From JAUUSJ01 sp051880475 (GTDB taxonomy: Bacteria; Bacillota; Clostridia; Lachnospirales; Lachnospiraceae), in NCBI GenBank assembly GCA_051880475.1, contig JBJEOA010000020.1, positions 1 to 59,848 on the forward strand: DNA of 59,848 bases, read 5' to 3'. A program made the position numbers and the translations under genes. The notes under the pieces are model-generated. The model was not told where the DNA came from. It searched no databases and worked only from the letters and a program-made list of their open reading frames with translations. Positions within the stretch are counted from its first letter, which is position 1. Every line of letters begins with the position of its first letter. Of the stretch, positions 25,077-33,777 are shown piece by piece.

Positions 25077-26057
25077 ATGGGTTTAGATATTAATACAAAA
25101 AAATTAAAGAAAAATGCCTTTCGTGTCTCCAAAGAAAGAGGCATCGGTGCTTCTAGAATTCGTGTGCCAGGTGGATATTTAAAAGCAGAGATTCTTGGCA
25201 TGGTACAAGAAATTGCACAAAAATATGGAAACGGAATTGTTCATCTTACAACACGTCAAGGATTTGAGATTGAGGGAATTCGCCTCGAAGATATGGATGC
25301 CATTAATGAGATGTTACAGCCAATTATTGAGATGTTAGATATTAATCAGGAAATTCCAGGTACAGGCTACCCTGCATCTGGCACGAGAAATATTACGGCT
25401 TGTATCGGCAATAATGTCTGTCCGTTTGCTAATTATAATACAGCAGAGTTTGCAAAAAAGATTGAGAAAGCAATTTTTCCAAATGATTTACATTTTAAGG
25501 TAGCTCTTACTGGTTGTTCTAATGACTGTGGAAAAGTAAGAATGCATGATTTTGGTATTATTGGAATGACAATGCCTCAGTACGATGCACAAAGATGTGT
25601 GAGCTGTGAGGCTTGTATTAAGGGATGTAAATCTTTATCAGTTAACGCACTTCGCATGGAAAATTATAAGATTGTGCGAGACGAAGAAAAATGTATTGGT
25701 TGTGGTGTTTGTATTACAAAATGTCCTACAAGAGCATGGACAAGAAGTAAGAAGAAATATTATAAGTTGACATTAATGGGTAGAACAGGTAAGAAAAATC
25801 CAAGACTTGGAAAGGATTTCTTAATCTGGACGGATGAAGATACGATTATCAAGATTATTTTAAACACATATAAATTTGTAAAAGAGTATATCAGCAAGGA
25901 TGCACCAGGGGGCAAGGAGCATATTGGATATATTATTGACCGTGTGGGATTTGATGAGTACAAAAAATGGGCACTCGATGGCGTAGAACTTCTTCCAGAG
26001 ACGATTGTGAGAGAGCGCTTATACTGGGATGGAATTCACTACGATAATGTTAGATAG
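25077..26057 (+). CDS. asrC: Anaerobic sulfite reductase subunit C (siroheme)
   Basis: Catalytic siroheme/4Fe-4S subunit, 326 residues. The siroheme-cluster motif is complete: C-x5-C (Cys109, Cys115) and C-x3-C (Cys147, Cys151, in TGCSNDCGK). Between about 170 and 225 two ferredoxin motifs (CVSCEACIKGC and CIGCGVCITKCP) supply electrons. The family performs the six-electron reduction of sulfite to sulfide; the same cofactor set reduces nitrite to ammonia in assimilatory nitrite reductases. GGAGGG lies before the start, 11 bp after asrB. Siroheme synthesis genes are not in the window. The molybdoenzyme gene begins 67 bp downstream on the same strand. Confidence 0.94.
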   Translation: MGLDINTKKLKKNAFRVSKERGIGASRIRVPGGYLKAEILGMVQEIAQKYGNGIVHLTTRQGFEIEGIRLEDMDAINEMLQPIIEMLDINQEIPGTGYPASGTRNITACIGNNVCPFANYNTAEFAKKIEKAIFPNDLHFKVALTGCSNDCGKVRMHDFGIIGMTMPQYDAQRCVSCEACIKGCKSLSVNALRMENYKIVRDEEKCIGCGVCITKCPTRAWTRSKKKYYKLTLMGRTGKKNPRLGKDFLIWTDEDTIIKIILNTYKFVKEYISKDAPGGKEHIGYIIDRVGFDEYKKWALDGVELLPETIVRERLYWDGIHYDNVR

Positions 26058-26124
26058 CGATTTGAAATGATACCTGGATGATTCAGTTTTTTATAGCAGC
26101 AGAAAAAGGAAGGAGAATATAGGC

Positions 26125-28215
26125 ATGGAAAAAATTCAATCAACCTGCAATTTCTGTGCCCTTGACTGTAATTTAGATTTTTATGTTGAGGATAATAAAA
26201 TTGTTAAGGTTGTTCCGACAAAGGGATATCCAGTAAATGATGGATTTTCCTGTATTAAAGGACTTTCTCTCGATAAGCAGCAGACCACAGTAAAGCCAAA
26301 TAATTTGCCTAAGATAAAACAAGAAGATGGAACGATGAAACAAGTTTCCTGGGATGAAGCATTTCAGTATGTGGCAGATAAGTTAAAAGAAATTCAGGAA
26401 AAATATGGAAAAGAGAGTGTGGCAGGTATTAGTACAGGACAGCTTACAATGGAGGAATTCTCCATTTTTGGACATATTATGCGTAATTATTTGAAGGCAA
26501 ATGTAGATGGTAATACGAGACTTTGTATGGCGACGGCGGTTGTCGCACATAAGCAAAGCTATGGTTTTGACGCACCTGGATTTACTTTAAATGATTTAGA
26601 GCTTTCTGATACAATTATTTTTATCGGCGCAAATCCAGTTGTCGCTCATCCGATTTTATGGGGAAGAGTAAAAAAGAATCCAGACCCGAATAAAAAGGTA
26701 ATTGTTCTTGACCCTAGAAAATCAGAGACAGCACAAAATGCAGATTATTGGTATGGATTAAATTGGCGTTCTGATTTGGCTTTATTTTATACAATTGCCA
26801 ATATTTTAATTGAAAAAGATTACGTGGACCACGAGTATATAAAGGCCCACTCAAATGGATACGATGAGTTTGCCAAGTTTGTGAAGAAATACGATTTACA
26901 ATATGGTGTCGAAAAGACAGGACTTAGCGAGGAACAAATTTTAGAGCTTGTAGAGTTAATCCATAACGGAAAGAGAGTATCTTTTTGGTGGACAATGGGT
27001 GTAAATCAGGGATACGAGGCAGTTAGGACAGCACAGGCGATTATTAATATCGCAGTGATGACTGGAAATATCGGCAGAGAAGGAACTGGCGCAAATTCCA
27101 TCACAGGGCAGTGCAATGCGATGGGCTCTCGTGCTTATAGTAATACAGCTGTTTTATTTGGCGGTGGAGATTTTACAAATGAAGTAAGAAGAGAAAAAGT
27201 TGCGGCGGCAATTGGATGTGAGCCAGAGGACTTAGCGACAAAGCCAACCATTACCTATGATAAAATTATTGAGGGAATTAATAAAGGAGAAATTAAGGGA
27301 CTTTGGATTTTATGCACAAATCCTCGTCATAGCTGGACGAATAACGAGACTTTTGCCTCTGCGACAAAGAAATTAGAGCTTTTTGTTGTGCAAGATATTT
27401 ATGAGGATATTGAGAGTGCAGAGGATTGTACCGTATTTTTCCCTGTTGTTCCTGGAATTAAAAAAGAGGGAACTTATATTAACTTAGAGAGAAGAATGTC
27501 TGCAATGCGCCCAGTCTTAAAGAGAGAAGAAAATGATATTAGTGACTACGAGGCAATTTTGGGTGTCGGAAAAGCTCTTGGCATGGGAGATAAATTAAAA
27601 TGTTTCGAGACACCAAAAGACTGTTTTTATGCGATGCAGCGCTGTTCAAAAGGAATGCCTTGTGACTTTACAGGCGTGACATGGGAAGGACTTGAGAATT
27701 CTCATGGTATTCAGTGGCCGTTTAGAGAGGGCGATGTGCTAGAAAGCGACCAAAGACGTTTATATGAAGATGGAAAATATTGGCATCCAGATGGAAAGAT
27801 GAAATTTATGTTTGAGGATGTTATGGAAAATCCACTTCCAACGACAGAAGAATTTCCATATATTTTGAATACAGGAAGAGGAAGTGTGGGACAGTGGCAT
27901 ACACAGTCTAGAACGAGAGAAGTTCAGTTTATTGAGGATGTATCGAGTAAGAAAGCTTATCTTTATATGAATCCTGAGACGGCAAAGAAGCATGGAATTG
28001 AAAATCTTGACCTAATTCGTGTGTATTCCATTAACGGACAGAATGCTGTATTTACTGTCCTTATCACTCCAAATGTGAGGGAGAAGGAGCTTTATGCGCC
28101 AATTCACTATATTGAATGTAATAAGCTCACTCCATCTGTTTATGATAAATATTCAAGAGAACCTTCTTATAAGGCGACACCAATCTATTTTGAAAAAGTG
28201 GAAGAACAAAACTAG
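26125..28215 (+). CDS. Nitrate-reductase-like molybdopterin oxidoreductase
   Basis: DMSO-reductase-family enzyme, 696 residues, close to assimilatory nitrate reductases (NasA/NarB type) in length. The N-terminal 4Fe-4S motif is Cys8, Cys11, Cys15 and Cys43. The expected molybdenum ligand is Cys134 in NTRLCMATAV, which resembles the NSRLCMSSAV signature of Nas/Nap rather than the Sec/Cys-His motif of formate dehydrogenases. The C-terminal GRGSVGQWHTQSRT and LTPSVYDKYSREPSYKA stretches also match Nas/Nap. There is no Tat signal peptide, so it acts in the cytoplasm. It needs bis-MGD, in keeping with mobA downstream. AAGGAGAATATAGGC precedes the start. Electron partners follow directly. Nitrate is the favoured substrate; another oxyanion cannot be excluded. 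Confidence 0.85.
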   Translation: MEKIQSTCNFCALDCNLDFYVEDNKIVKVVPTKGYPVNDGFSCIKGLSLDKQQTTVKPNNLPKIKQEDGTMKQVSWDEAFQYVADKLKEIQEKYGKESVAGISTGQLTMEEFSIFGHIMRNYLKANVDGNTRLCMATAVVAHKQSYGFDAPGFTLNDLELSDTIIFIGANPVVAHPILWGRVKKNPDPNKKVIVLDPRKSETAQNADYWYGLNWRSDLALFYTIANILIEKDYVDHEYIKAHSNGYDEFAKFVKKYDLQYGVEKTGLSEEQILELVELIHNGKRVSFWWTMGVNQGYEAVRTAQAIINIAVMTGNIGREGTGANSITGQCNAMGSRAYSNTAVLFGGGDFTNEVRREKVAAAIGCEPEDLATKPTITYDKIIEGINKGEIKGLWILCTNPRHSWTNNETFASATKKLELFVVQDIYEDIESAEDCTVFFPVVPGIKKEGTYINLERRMSAMRPVLKREENDISDYEAILGVGKALGMGDKLKCFETPKDCFYAMQRCSKGMPCDFTGVTWEGLENSHGIQWPFREGDVLESDQRRLYEDGKYWHPDGKMKFMFEDVMENPLPTTEEFPYILNTGRGSVGQWHTQSRTREVQFIEDVSSKKAYLYMNPETAKKHGIENLDLIRVYSINGQNAVFTVLITPNVREKELYAPIHYIECNKLTPSVYDKYSREPSYKATPIYFEKVEEQN

Positions 28216-28230
28216 AAGGAGGTAGCAAAA

Positions 28231-28653
28231 ATGTATCGAATTAAAATAGACCGCTCTAGATGCATAGGATGCCTTACCTGTGTAACTGCCTGTGTTGTAA
28301 GTCATGAGAGCGATGATGCGAGAAATCGTGTTGTTATAGATAGTGAGATTAAGGCAGCACCAATTTTTTGCAGACATTGTGATTTGCCAGAATGTACATT
28401 CACTTGTATGACTGGTGCAATGCATAAAAATTCAGAGACAGGGTTTGTAGAATACGATAAGGAACAATGTGCAAGCTGCTATATGTGTATTATGGCATGT
28501 CCGTACGGTGTCTTAAAGGCAGATAAGATAAATCAAAAAGAAATTATGAAATGCAATATGTGTATTCATCGCACAAAAGATGGCTCACCAAATCCGATGT
28601 GCATTGAGAAATGTCCAATGCAGGCAATTACGTTAGTGGAGGTGGAAAAATGA
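28231..28653 (+). CDS. Four-cluster ferredoxin-type electron-transfer subunit
   Basis: A 140-residue cytoplasmic protein with four Cys-rich segments typical of B-subunits of DMSO-reductase-family enzymes (HycB/NrfC/PhsB type): CIGCLTCVTAC at the N-terminus, CRHCDLPECTFTC in the middle, CASCYMCIMACP at about 87-98, and CNMCIHR...CIEKCP near the end. These should bind four 4Fe-4S clusters in two pseudo-symmetric halves. It lies 15 bp after the molybdoenzyme, with AGAAGGAGG upstream, and overlaps the following FAD protein by 4 nt (ATGA). It probably relays electrons between the NADH oxidoreductase and the molybdoenzyme. Confidence 0.9.
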   Translation: MYRIKIDRSRCIGCLTCVTACVVSHESDDARNRVVIDSEIKAAPIFCRHCDLPECTFTCMTGAMHKNSETGFVEYDKEQCASCYMCIMACPYGVLKADKINQKEIMKCNMCIHRTKDGSPNPMCIEKCPMQAITLVEVEK

Positions 28654-29879
28654 GATATGTAATCATTGGCTCCTCGGCGGCAGGAATAAATGGAATTAGA
28701 GGAATTCGAAAAATAGATAAAGAGGGAGAAATTATATTAGTTTCCAAAGATGAGGCTATCTATTCAAGATGTATTCTTCACCATTATATGGAGGGAATTC
28801 GAGATTTAGAAAAACTTTGTTTTGTGGAGAAGGATTTTATTGAGGATAATTGTGTTATCTGGAAAAAAGGTTTGGCGGTTTCTAGTTTGGACTGCGAAAA
28901 ATCAATTATTATACTAGAAAATGGGGAGGAAGTTTCCTACGATAAACTCCTAATTGCTTCAGGTTCGCATTCTTTTATACCTCCAGTTCCAAATCTCAGA
29001 GAGGCAAAGGGCGTAGAAGGCTTTAGAAATTTTGACGATATTGTAAGAATTATGGAGGCGGCAAAAGAAGCAGAAAATATTGTAGTAATGGGAGCTGGAC
29101 TTGTCGGAATTGACTGCATTAGCGGACTTCTTGGAATGGGAAAGAAATCTACTTTGGTGGAGATGCAAGATAGAATGCTCTCACTTCAGTTAGATAAAGA
29201 AGCGGCCAGCGTGTATGAAAACGCATTTAAAGAAAGAGGCGTAGAGCAATATTTCTCCACTGGAATTTCTAATGTAAAAATGGATGCAGATGGAAAAATT
29301 TGTGGCATTACTCTTTCAAATGGCGACGAACTTCCATGTGATTTACTAGTCGTGACGGCAGGTGTTCGTCCAAATATAGAATTTTTAGAGGGAAGCCCTG
29401 TGGCAAAAGATAGAGGACTTTGCATTGATGAATTTGGAAGAACAAATATAAAAAATATTTATGGTGCGGGAGATGTGACAGGAAGAGGTCCAATCTGGCC
29501 AGTGGCAGTAAAAGAAGGTCTAATTGCCGGGCAAAATATGGCAGGGGGCCATGCGAAGATGACAGACTTTTTTGCAAGTAAATCTACGATGAACTTCCTA
29601 GGAATCCCTACTATGTCTCTTGGCATTAATACGGCTCCAGATGATACATATCAGGTGGATACGATGAAAAATGCCAAGGGAGAGTATAAAAAAGTGATTC
29701 ATAAAGATGGAAAAATTTATGGTGCTATCTTGCAGGGCGATTTATCCTACTCGGGAGTTTTAACGCAGATTATTCGAAGAAATATTGATATTTCTAAAAT
29801 TAAGAAATCGATTTTTAAGATTGATTATTCTGATTTCTTCCACATGAAAGAGAATTTTGAGTTTATGTATGAAGAATAA
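28650..29879 (+). CDS. FAD/NAD(P)H-dependent oxidoreductase
   Basis: A 409-residue pyridine-nucleotide-disulfide-type flavoprotein related to NADH oxidases, rubredoxin reductases and the N-terminal part of nitrite reductase NirB. Two dinucleotide folds are visible: IIGSSAAGINGIRG at the N-terminus (FAD) and VVMGAGLVGIDCISG at about 145-159 (NADH). A conserved GAGDVTGR flavin motif lies near 285. ATG 28650 overlaps the ferredoxin stop codon as ATGA, with GGAGGTGG upstream; a longer frame from 28611 lies inside the ferredoxin gene and is rejected. The tight coupling implies it reduces the ferredoxin subunit with NADH and so feeds the molybdoenzyme. Confidence 0.88.
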   Translation: MRYVIIGSSAAGINGIRGIRKIDKEGEIILVSKDEAIYSRCILHHYMEGIRDLEKLCFVEKDFIEDNCVIWKKGLAVSSLDCEKSIIILENGEEVSYDKLLIASGSHSFIPPVPNLREAKGVEGFRNFDDIVRIMEAAKEAENIVVMGAGLVGIDCISGLLGMGKKSTLVEMQDRMLSLQLDKEAASVYENAFKERGVEQYFSTGISNVKMDADGKICGITLSNGDELPCDLLVVTAGVRPNIEFLEGSPVAKDRGLCIDEFGRTNIKNIYGAGDVTGRGPIWPVAVKEGLIAGQNMAGGHAKMTDFFASKSTMNFLGIPTMSLGINTAPDDTYQVDTMKNAKGEYKKVIHKDGKIYGAILQGDLSYSGVLTQIIRRNIDISKIKKSIFKIDYSDFFHMKENFEFMYEE

Positions 29880-29892
29880 ATATTAAGATGAT

Positions 29893-29977
29893 AAGTATTC
29901 TCTGATTTATAAAAATAATAGACACTACCCCCATAACTGCCATAATAAAAATATTATATATAATGCAGAGAATACTT
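29893..29977 (+). other. Long-loop hairpin upstream of the anion channel gene
   Basis: Perfect 12-bp arms AAGTATTCTCTG (29893-29904) and CAGAGAATACTT (29966-29977) enclose a 61-nt AT-rich loop containing ACTACCCCC and an internal ATATTATATATAAT. A short TTCT follows. It may be a weak terminator or attenuator; the large loop is unusual for a simple terminator. Confidence 0.45.
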
Positions 29978-30027
29978 TTCTAAATGAAAATATCAGTTTT
30001 TGCAGGGAATGATAAAGGGAGGAAATT

Positions 30028-30963
30028 ATGTTAAAAAGACTAGAAAAAATGCCAGTTCCTATTTTGGCGACAATGGTAGGTGCTGTCACTTTATCAAACT
30101 TTATGAATGGACTTGGTTATGCGTGGATTCGTCATATTACAACATGGGCAGCAATGATTATATGGGCTTTTTATATTATTAAAATTATTATCTACCCACA
30201 AGTTTGCAAAAAAGAATATGACCTTGCGATTCCTAGATCGCTTTATGCTGCTTTTACGATGATTATGATGCTTGCCAGTGCATATTTATTTGATTATACA
30301 CCAAATTTTGCTAAAATTTTATGGTTTGTGGCAATTATAATTCAGGCTTGCCATATTTTATACTTTACATATCTAACGGTACTAAAAAATTTCAAATGGG
30401 AAAATATGATGCCAAGCTGGTATGTAACGTATAATGGAATTATGGTGTCCGTTGTTGTGGGCGGTGTGATGAAAGAGCCAGTGATTACAAAAATCATCAC
30501 TTACTATGGAATCGCAATTTATTTTATTTTGCTTCCGTTTATGATTTATCGCCTAATGACAAAGCCAATCGCAGATGGCGTCTATCATACACAGGCAGTT
30601 TTACTCGCACCTTGTAGTCTCTGTCTCGTAAGTTATTTAAATACCGCCAAAAATCCAAATGAGATACTTGTATCTGTATTATATTTTTGTGTACTTGCTT
30701 CTTTCTTATTTATTCTTATAAAATTGCCAAAATTTTTTAGTTTTAAATTTTATCCGGGATTTGCGGGACTTACCTTCCCAATGGCAATTGGAACAGTGGC
30801 TGGAAGTAAAATGGCTGGATATCTCACAAATATAGGAAAGGAATCGTTAGCAGGAATTGTGACGCAGATTGACGGAATTCAATTTTATATAACGACTATG
30901 ATTATTGGATATGTTTTGCTTAAATTTGTAGCTATGTTATGTAAAGTTCCAGAAAGGGCATAA
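30028..30963 (+). CDS. TDT/SLAC1-family anion channel or transporter
   Basis: A 311-residue integral membrane protein with about ten hydrophobic helices and no signal peptide, resembling the tellurite-resistance/dicarboxylate transporter family (TehA, Ssu1, plant SLAC1). The N-terminal MPVPILATMVGAVTLSN and the FAGLTFPMAIG stretch near residue 250 are typical. Known members conduct sulfite, nitrate, chloride or C4-dicarboxylates. Its place after a nitrate-reductase-like enzyme and siroheme reductase suggests movement of nitrate, nitrite or sulfite (inference). AGGGAGG lies before the start. The 148-bp gap upstream contains a long-loop hairpin, so it may be regulated separately from the enzymes. 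Confidence 0.82.
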   Translation: MLKRLEKMPVPILATMVGAVTLSNFMNGLGYAWIRHITTWAAMIIWAFYIIKIIIYPQVCKKEYDLAIPRSLYAAFTMIMMLASAYLFDYTPNFAKILWFVAIIIQACHILYFTYLTVLKNFKWENMMPSWYVTYNGIMVSVVVGGVMKEPVITKIITYYGIAIYFILLPFMIYRLMTKPIADGVYHTQAVLLAPCSLCLVSYLNTAKNPNEILVSVLYFCVLASFLFILIKLPKFFSFKFYPGFAGLTFPMAIGTVAGSKMAGYLTNIGKESLAGIVTQIDGIQFYITTMIIGYVLLKFVAMLCKVPERA

Positions 30964-31108
30964 TTGGATTTATCTAGCTTATATTACCATTACAAAAGAT
31001 AAAATAAACGGGCATCCTTTTTACGAAAAACTATAAATATTCTTTATTTCGTGGTATGATAATATAAAGTTAGGGTAAAAGATATTCTTTACTCAACGGA
31101 TACTTATA

Positions 31109-31139
31109 AATTGCTCTGTTGCTTGGCAACAGAGCAATT
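31109..31139. repeat. REP-like palindrome, copy 2
   Basis: Perfect 14-bp arms AATTGCTCTGTTGC and GCAACAGAGCAATT enclose a 3-nt loop, in the leader of the MoeA-like gene. It matches the hairpin at 10760-10792 except at two base pairs, where both arms have changed together (C-G to T-A). No U-run follows. Confidence 0.75.
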
Positions 31140-31170
31140 ATGCAAATATTATGAGAGAAAGGAAATTGTG

Positions 31171-32196
31171 ATGAAACAAATAAGAGTAGAAGATGCAGTC
31201 GGACAAGTTTTATGTCACGATATTACGCAGATTATTAAAGGGGTAACAAAGGATGCAGTCTTTAGAAAGGGACATATTATTACGAAAGAGGATATTGAAG
31301 TTTTATTAAGCGTTGGAAAAGAAAATATTTATATTTGGGAAAATGATGAGACAAAACTTCATGAAAATGATGCGGCTCAAGTTTTATACAATATTTGTAA
31401 AGGTGAGCATATGCATGGCTCAGATGTAAAAGAGGGAAAAATTGAGCTTATTGCCGACTGTGACGGCGTATTGAAAATCAATCGAGAAAAACTAAGAGCA
31501 GTGAATTCTCTTGGAGAGATGATGATAGCTTCCCGTCACGGAGATTTTCCAGTGAAGAAGGGGGATAAGATTGCGGGAACCCGCATTATTCCTCTCGTTA
31601 TTGATAAAGAAAAGATGGAGCATGCAAAAGATGTGGCGGGAGATTCCCCAATTTTTGAGATTCGTCCCTTTACATCAAAGAAAGCCGGATTGATTACGAC
31701 AGGAAGTGAAGTATATCATAAGAGAATTGAAGATACATTTACCCCAGTGGTTATTGAAAAATTGGCAGAATATAATATCCCAGTTATAAAACATATAATT
31801 TGTGATGATAATCATGAAATGATTACGAGAGAAATTAAGGAAATGTTAAAAGAAGGAATTGAGCTTATCATCTGTACAGGTGGCATGAGCGTGGACCCAG
31901 ACGATAAAACTCCGCTTGCAATTAAAAATGCGGGAGTGGATATGGTGACTTACGGTGCTCCAGTGCTTCCTGGAGCTATGTTTTTGCTTGGATATTATGA
32001 TGGAAAAATTCCAGTAATGGGGCTTCCAGGCTGTGTAATGTATGCGAAGAGAACAATTTTTGACTTAGTGCTTCCAAGAGTACTGACTGACGAGATACTT
32101 ACGAAAGAAGATTTTGAAGTGCTTGGTGAGGGTGGGCTTTGTCTTAATTGTCCAGTATGTACATTCCCGAATTGCGGCTTTGGAAAGGGTGTGTAA
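31171..32196 (+). CDS. MoeA-like molybdopterin-binding protein with C-terminal Cys motif
   Basis: A 341-residue cytoplasmic protein with a MoCF-biosynthesis/MoeA-type domain: TTGSEVYHKRIEDTF at about 176-190, CTGGMSVDPDDKTP at about 235-248 and GLPGCVMYAKR near 290. It lacks the full four-domain build of true MoeA, which is present separately at 34385. A striking tail, C-x2-C-x2-C-x4-C (Cys324, Cys327, Cys330, Cys335), could bind an Fe-S cluster or zinc. ATG 31171 follows GAGAAAGGAAATT; an upstream in-frame start at 31111 falls inside the palindrome. moaC begins 2 bp after it. It may act in molybdenum insertion or cofactor trafficking; function not established. Confidence 0.8.
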   Translation: MKQIRVEDAVGQVLCHDITQIIKGVTKDAVFRKGHIITKEDIEVLLSVGKENIYIWENDETKLHENDAAQVLYNICKGEHMHGSDVKEGKIELIADCDGVLKINREKLRAVNSLGEMMIASRHGDFPVKKGDKIAGTRIIPLVIDKEKMEHAKDVAGDSPIFEIRPFTSKKAGLITTGSEVYHKRIEDTFTPVVIEKLAEYNIPVIKHIICDDNHEMITREIKEMLKEGIELIICTGGMSVDPDDKTPLAIKNAGVDMVTYGAPVLPGAMFLLGYYDGKIPVMGLPGCVMYAKRTIFDLVLPRVLTDEILTKEDFEVLGEGGLCLNCPVCTFPNCGFGKGV

Positions 32197-32198
32197 AA

Positions 32199-32681
32199 AT
32201 GGAGTTTACGCATTTTGATAAAAATGGAGATGCCATTATGGTAGATGTCGGAGCAAAAAAAGAGACCGAGCGAATTGCTATAGCTAAGGGAAGTATCTCT
32301 ATGTCTGAGGAATGTTATAAAAAGGTAATAGCGGGAAATATGAAAAAAGGAGATGTCCTTGGCGTTGCTAGAATTGCTGGTATTATGGGTGCAAAAAAAA
32401 CAGCAGAATTGATACCTCTTTGTCATATTTTAAATCTTACAAGTGTAAAGATTGAATTCGAGCTTTATGATGAGGAAAATAAAATCATTGCTTCTTGTCA
32501 GGTAAAGACGGTCGGAAAAACGGGTGTGGAGATGGAGGCCCTTACGGGAGTTAATATTTGTCTGCTCACAATTTATGATATGTGCAAGGCGGTAGATAAG
32601 ACGATGGAAATTTCAGATATTTATGTTTGTCAAAAGTCTGGAGGAAAAAGCGGGGATTTTGTAAATCCAAATCATAATTGA
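32199..32681 (+). CDS. moaC: Cyclic pyranopterin monophosphate synthase
   Basis: Second enzyme of molybdenum cofactor synthesis: turns 3',8-cyclo-GTP into cyclic pyranopterin monophosphate. 160 residues, the usual size, hexameric in the family. Visible motifs: AAKKTAELIPLCHIL-like segment at about 64-78 with the active-site His, VKTVGKTGVEMEALTGV at about 106-122, and the C-terminal KSGGKSG phosphate loop. ATG 32199 is 2 bp after the preceding stop with GGAAAGGG upstream; an in-frame start at 32148 inside the previous gene is rejected. The partner moaA is 11 kb upstream in the same direction. Confidence 0.97.
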   Translation: MEFTHFDKNGDAIMVDVGAKKETERIAIAKGSISMSEECYKKVIAGNMKKGDVLGVARIAGIMGAKKTAELIPLCHILNLTSVKIEFELYDEENKIIASCQVKTVGKTGVEMEALTGVNICLLTIYDMCKAVDKTMEISDIYVCQKSGGKSGDFVNPNHN

Positions 32682-32697
32682 AGTTGGAGTGAAAATA

Positions 32698-33741
32698 ATG
32701 TCTATAGATATAAAAATAAAAAAATCTATGGGTAGCTTTTGTTTAAATATGACGATGCAAAGCAATAGCAAGAGAATAGGAATACTTGGAGCATCAGGAT
32801 GTGGAAAAAGTATGACTTTAAAAAGTATTGCCGGCGTGGAGAATGTAGATGATGGCTATATTGAAGTAGATGGAAAAGTTTTGCTTGATACAAAAGAGAA
32901 GATAAATAAAAAGCCACAAAAGAGAAAAATTGGATATTTATTTCAAAATTATGCACTCTTTCCGACAAAGACAGTAGAGTACAATATTATGGCTGGATTA
33001 AAGGGAACGAAAGAAGAAAAGAAAAGGCGAGCTGCCCAGATGATGAAGAAGTTTCAAATCGAAGACTTAGATAAAAGGCTTCCAGGAGAGCTCTCAGGCG
33101 GACAGCAGCAAAGAGTTGCACTTGCGAGAATTATGGCGTATGAGCCAGATATGATCTTACTCGATGAACCTTTTTCGGCGCTTGATAGTTTTTTAAAAGA
33201 TAGATTAAAGCAAGAATTATTGGAAATGCTAGAGGAATATGAAGGGACTATCATTTTAGTATCTCACAGTCGAGATGAAATCTACCAGTTTACAGATGAA
33301 CTTTTTGTTATGGAAAATGGAAAAGTTATATGTGGCGGTCCGACAAAGAAGATTTTTGAAAATCCGACAAAGGTGGCAGCGGCGCGTCTGACTGGATGTA
33401 AAAATATTGTTTCAATTGAGAGAAAGGATGAACATTCTTTCTCTATTCCAAGTTGGGGAATTGATATTCATGTGAACGGATTTGTTCCAGAAAATATAAA
33501 TTATATTGGATACCGTGCACATAATTTCATTCCAATTTGGGGAGAGCGAGAAAAAAATTGTATTCCATTTAGGCTTGGCAGCAGGGCAGACCTTCCATTT
33601 GAAAAGAAATTTTTTCTAAAAAGTAAGACAGATGAGGAAATTTGTTGGTTTGTACAGCAAGATATATGGGATGAATTGGAAGAAAAGGGAATGCCAGATT
33701 TTTTACAAATTGACGAGAAGAGATTATTATATCTACAATAA
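32698..33741 (+). CDS. modC: Molybdate-type ABC transporter ATP-binding protein
   Basis: ATPase subunit of an importer, 347 residues. Walker A GASGCGKS at about 31-38, Q-loop YLFQNYALFP, signature LSGGQQQR at about 123-130, Walker B MILLDEPFSALD and switch His SHSRDE. It belongs to the ModC/CysA/PotA class; the genomic setting selects molybdate. The C-terminal ~110 residues are not an obvious MOP domain. No modA (binding protein) or modB (permease) gene is adjacent, which is odd. ATG 32698 follows TTGGAG with 8-bp spacing; a GTG at 32689 overlaps that site. It lies 16 bp after moaC and about 36 bp before mobA. Confidence 0.85.
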   Translation: MSIDIKIKKSMGSFCLNMTMQSNSKRIGILGASGCGKSMTLKSIAGVENVDDGYIEVDGKVLLDTKEKINKKPQKRKIGYLFQNYALFPTKTVEYNIMAGLKGTKEEKKRRAAQMMKKFQIEDLDKRLPGELSGGQQQRVALARIMAYEPDMILLDEPFSALDSFLKDRLKQELLEMLEEYEGTIILVSHSRDEIYQFTDELFVMENGKVICGGPTKKIFENPTKVAAARLTGCKNIVSIERKDEHSFSIPSWGIDIHVNGFVPENINYIGYRAHNFIPIWGEREKNCIPFRLGSRADLPFEKKFFLKSKTDEEICWFVQQDIWDELEEKGMPDFLQIDEKRLLYLQ

Positions 33742-33777
33742 AAGCATTTGAGCAACAAAATAGGAAGGAAATGGAAA

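Noticed and set aside
26125..28215. Formate dehydrogenase (FdhF) assignment for the molybdoenzyme
   Set aside because: The metal-ligand region reads NTRLCMATAV, like Nas/Nap, with no in-frame TGA for selenocysteine and no C-x-H formate dehydrogenase motif; the C-terminal signature also fits nitrate reductases.
30964..31108. Possible molybdenum cofactor or other riboswitch before the MoeA-like gene
   Set aside because: Only short hairpins were found (for example ACGAAA/TTTCGT); I could not match any known riboswitch core.
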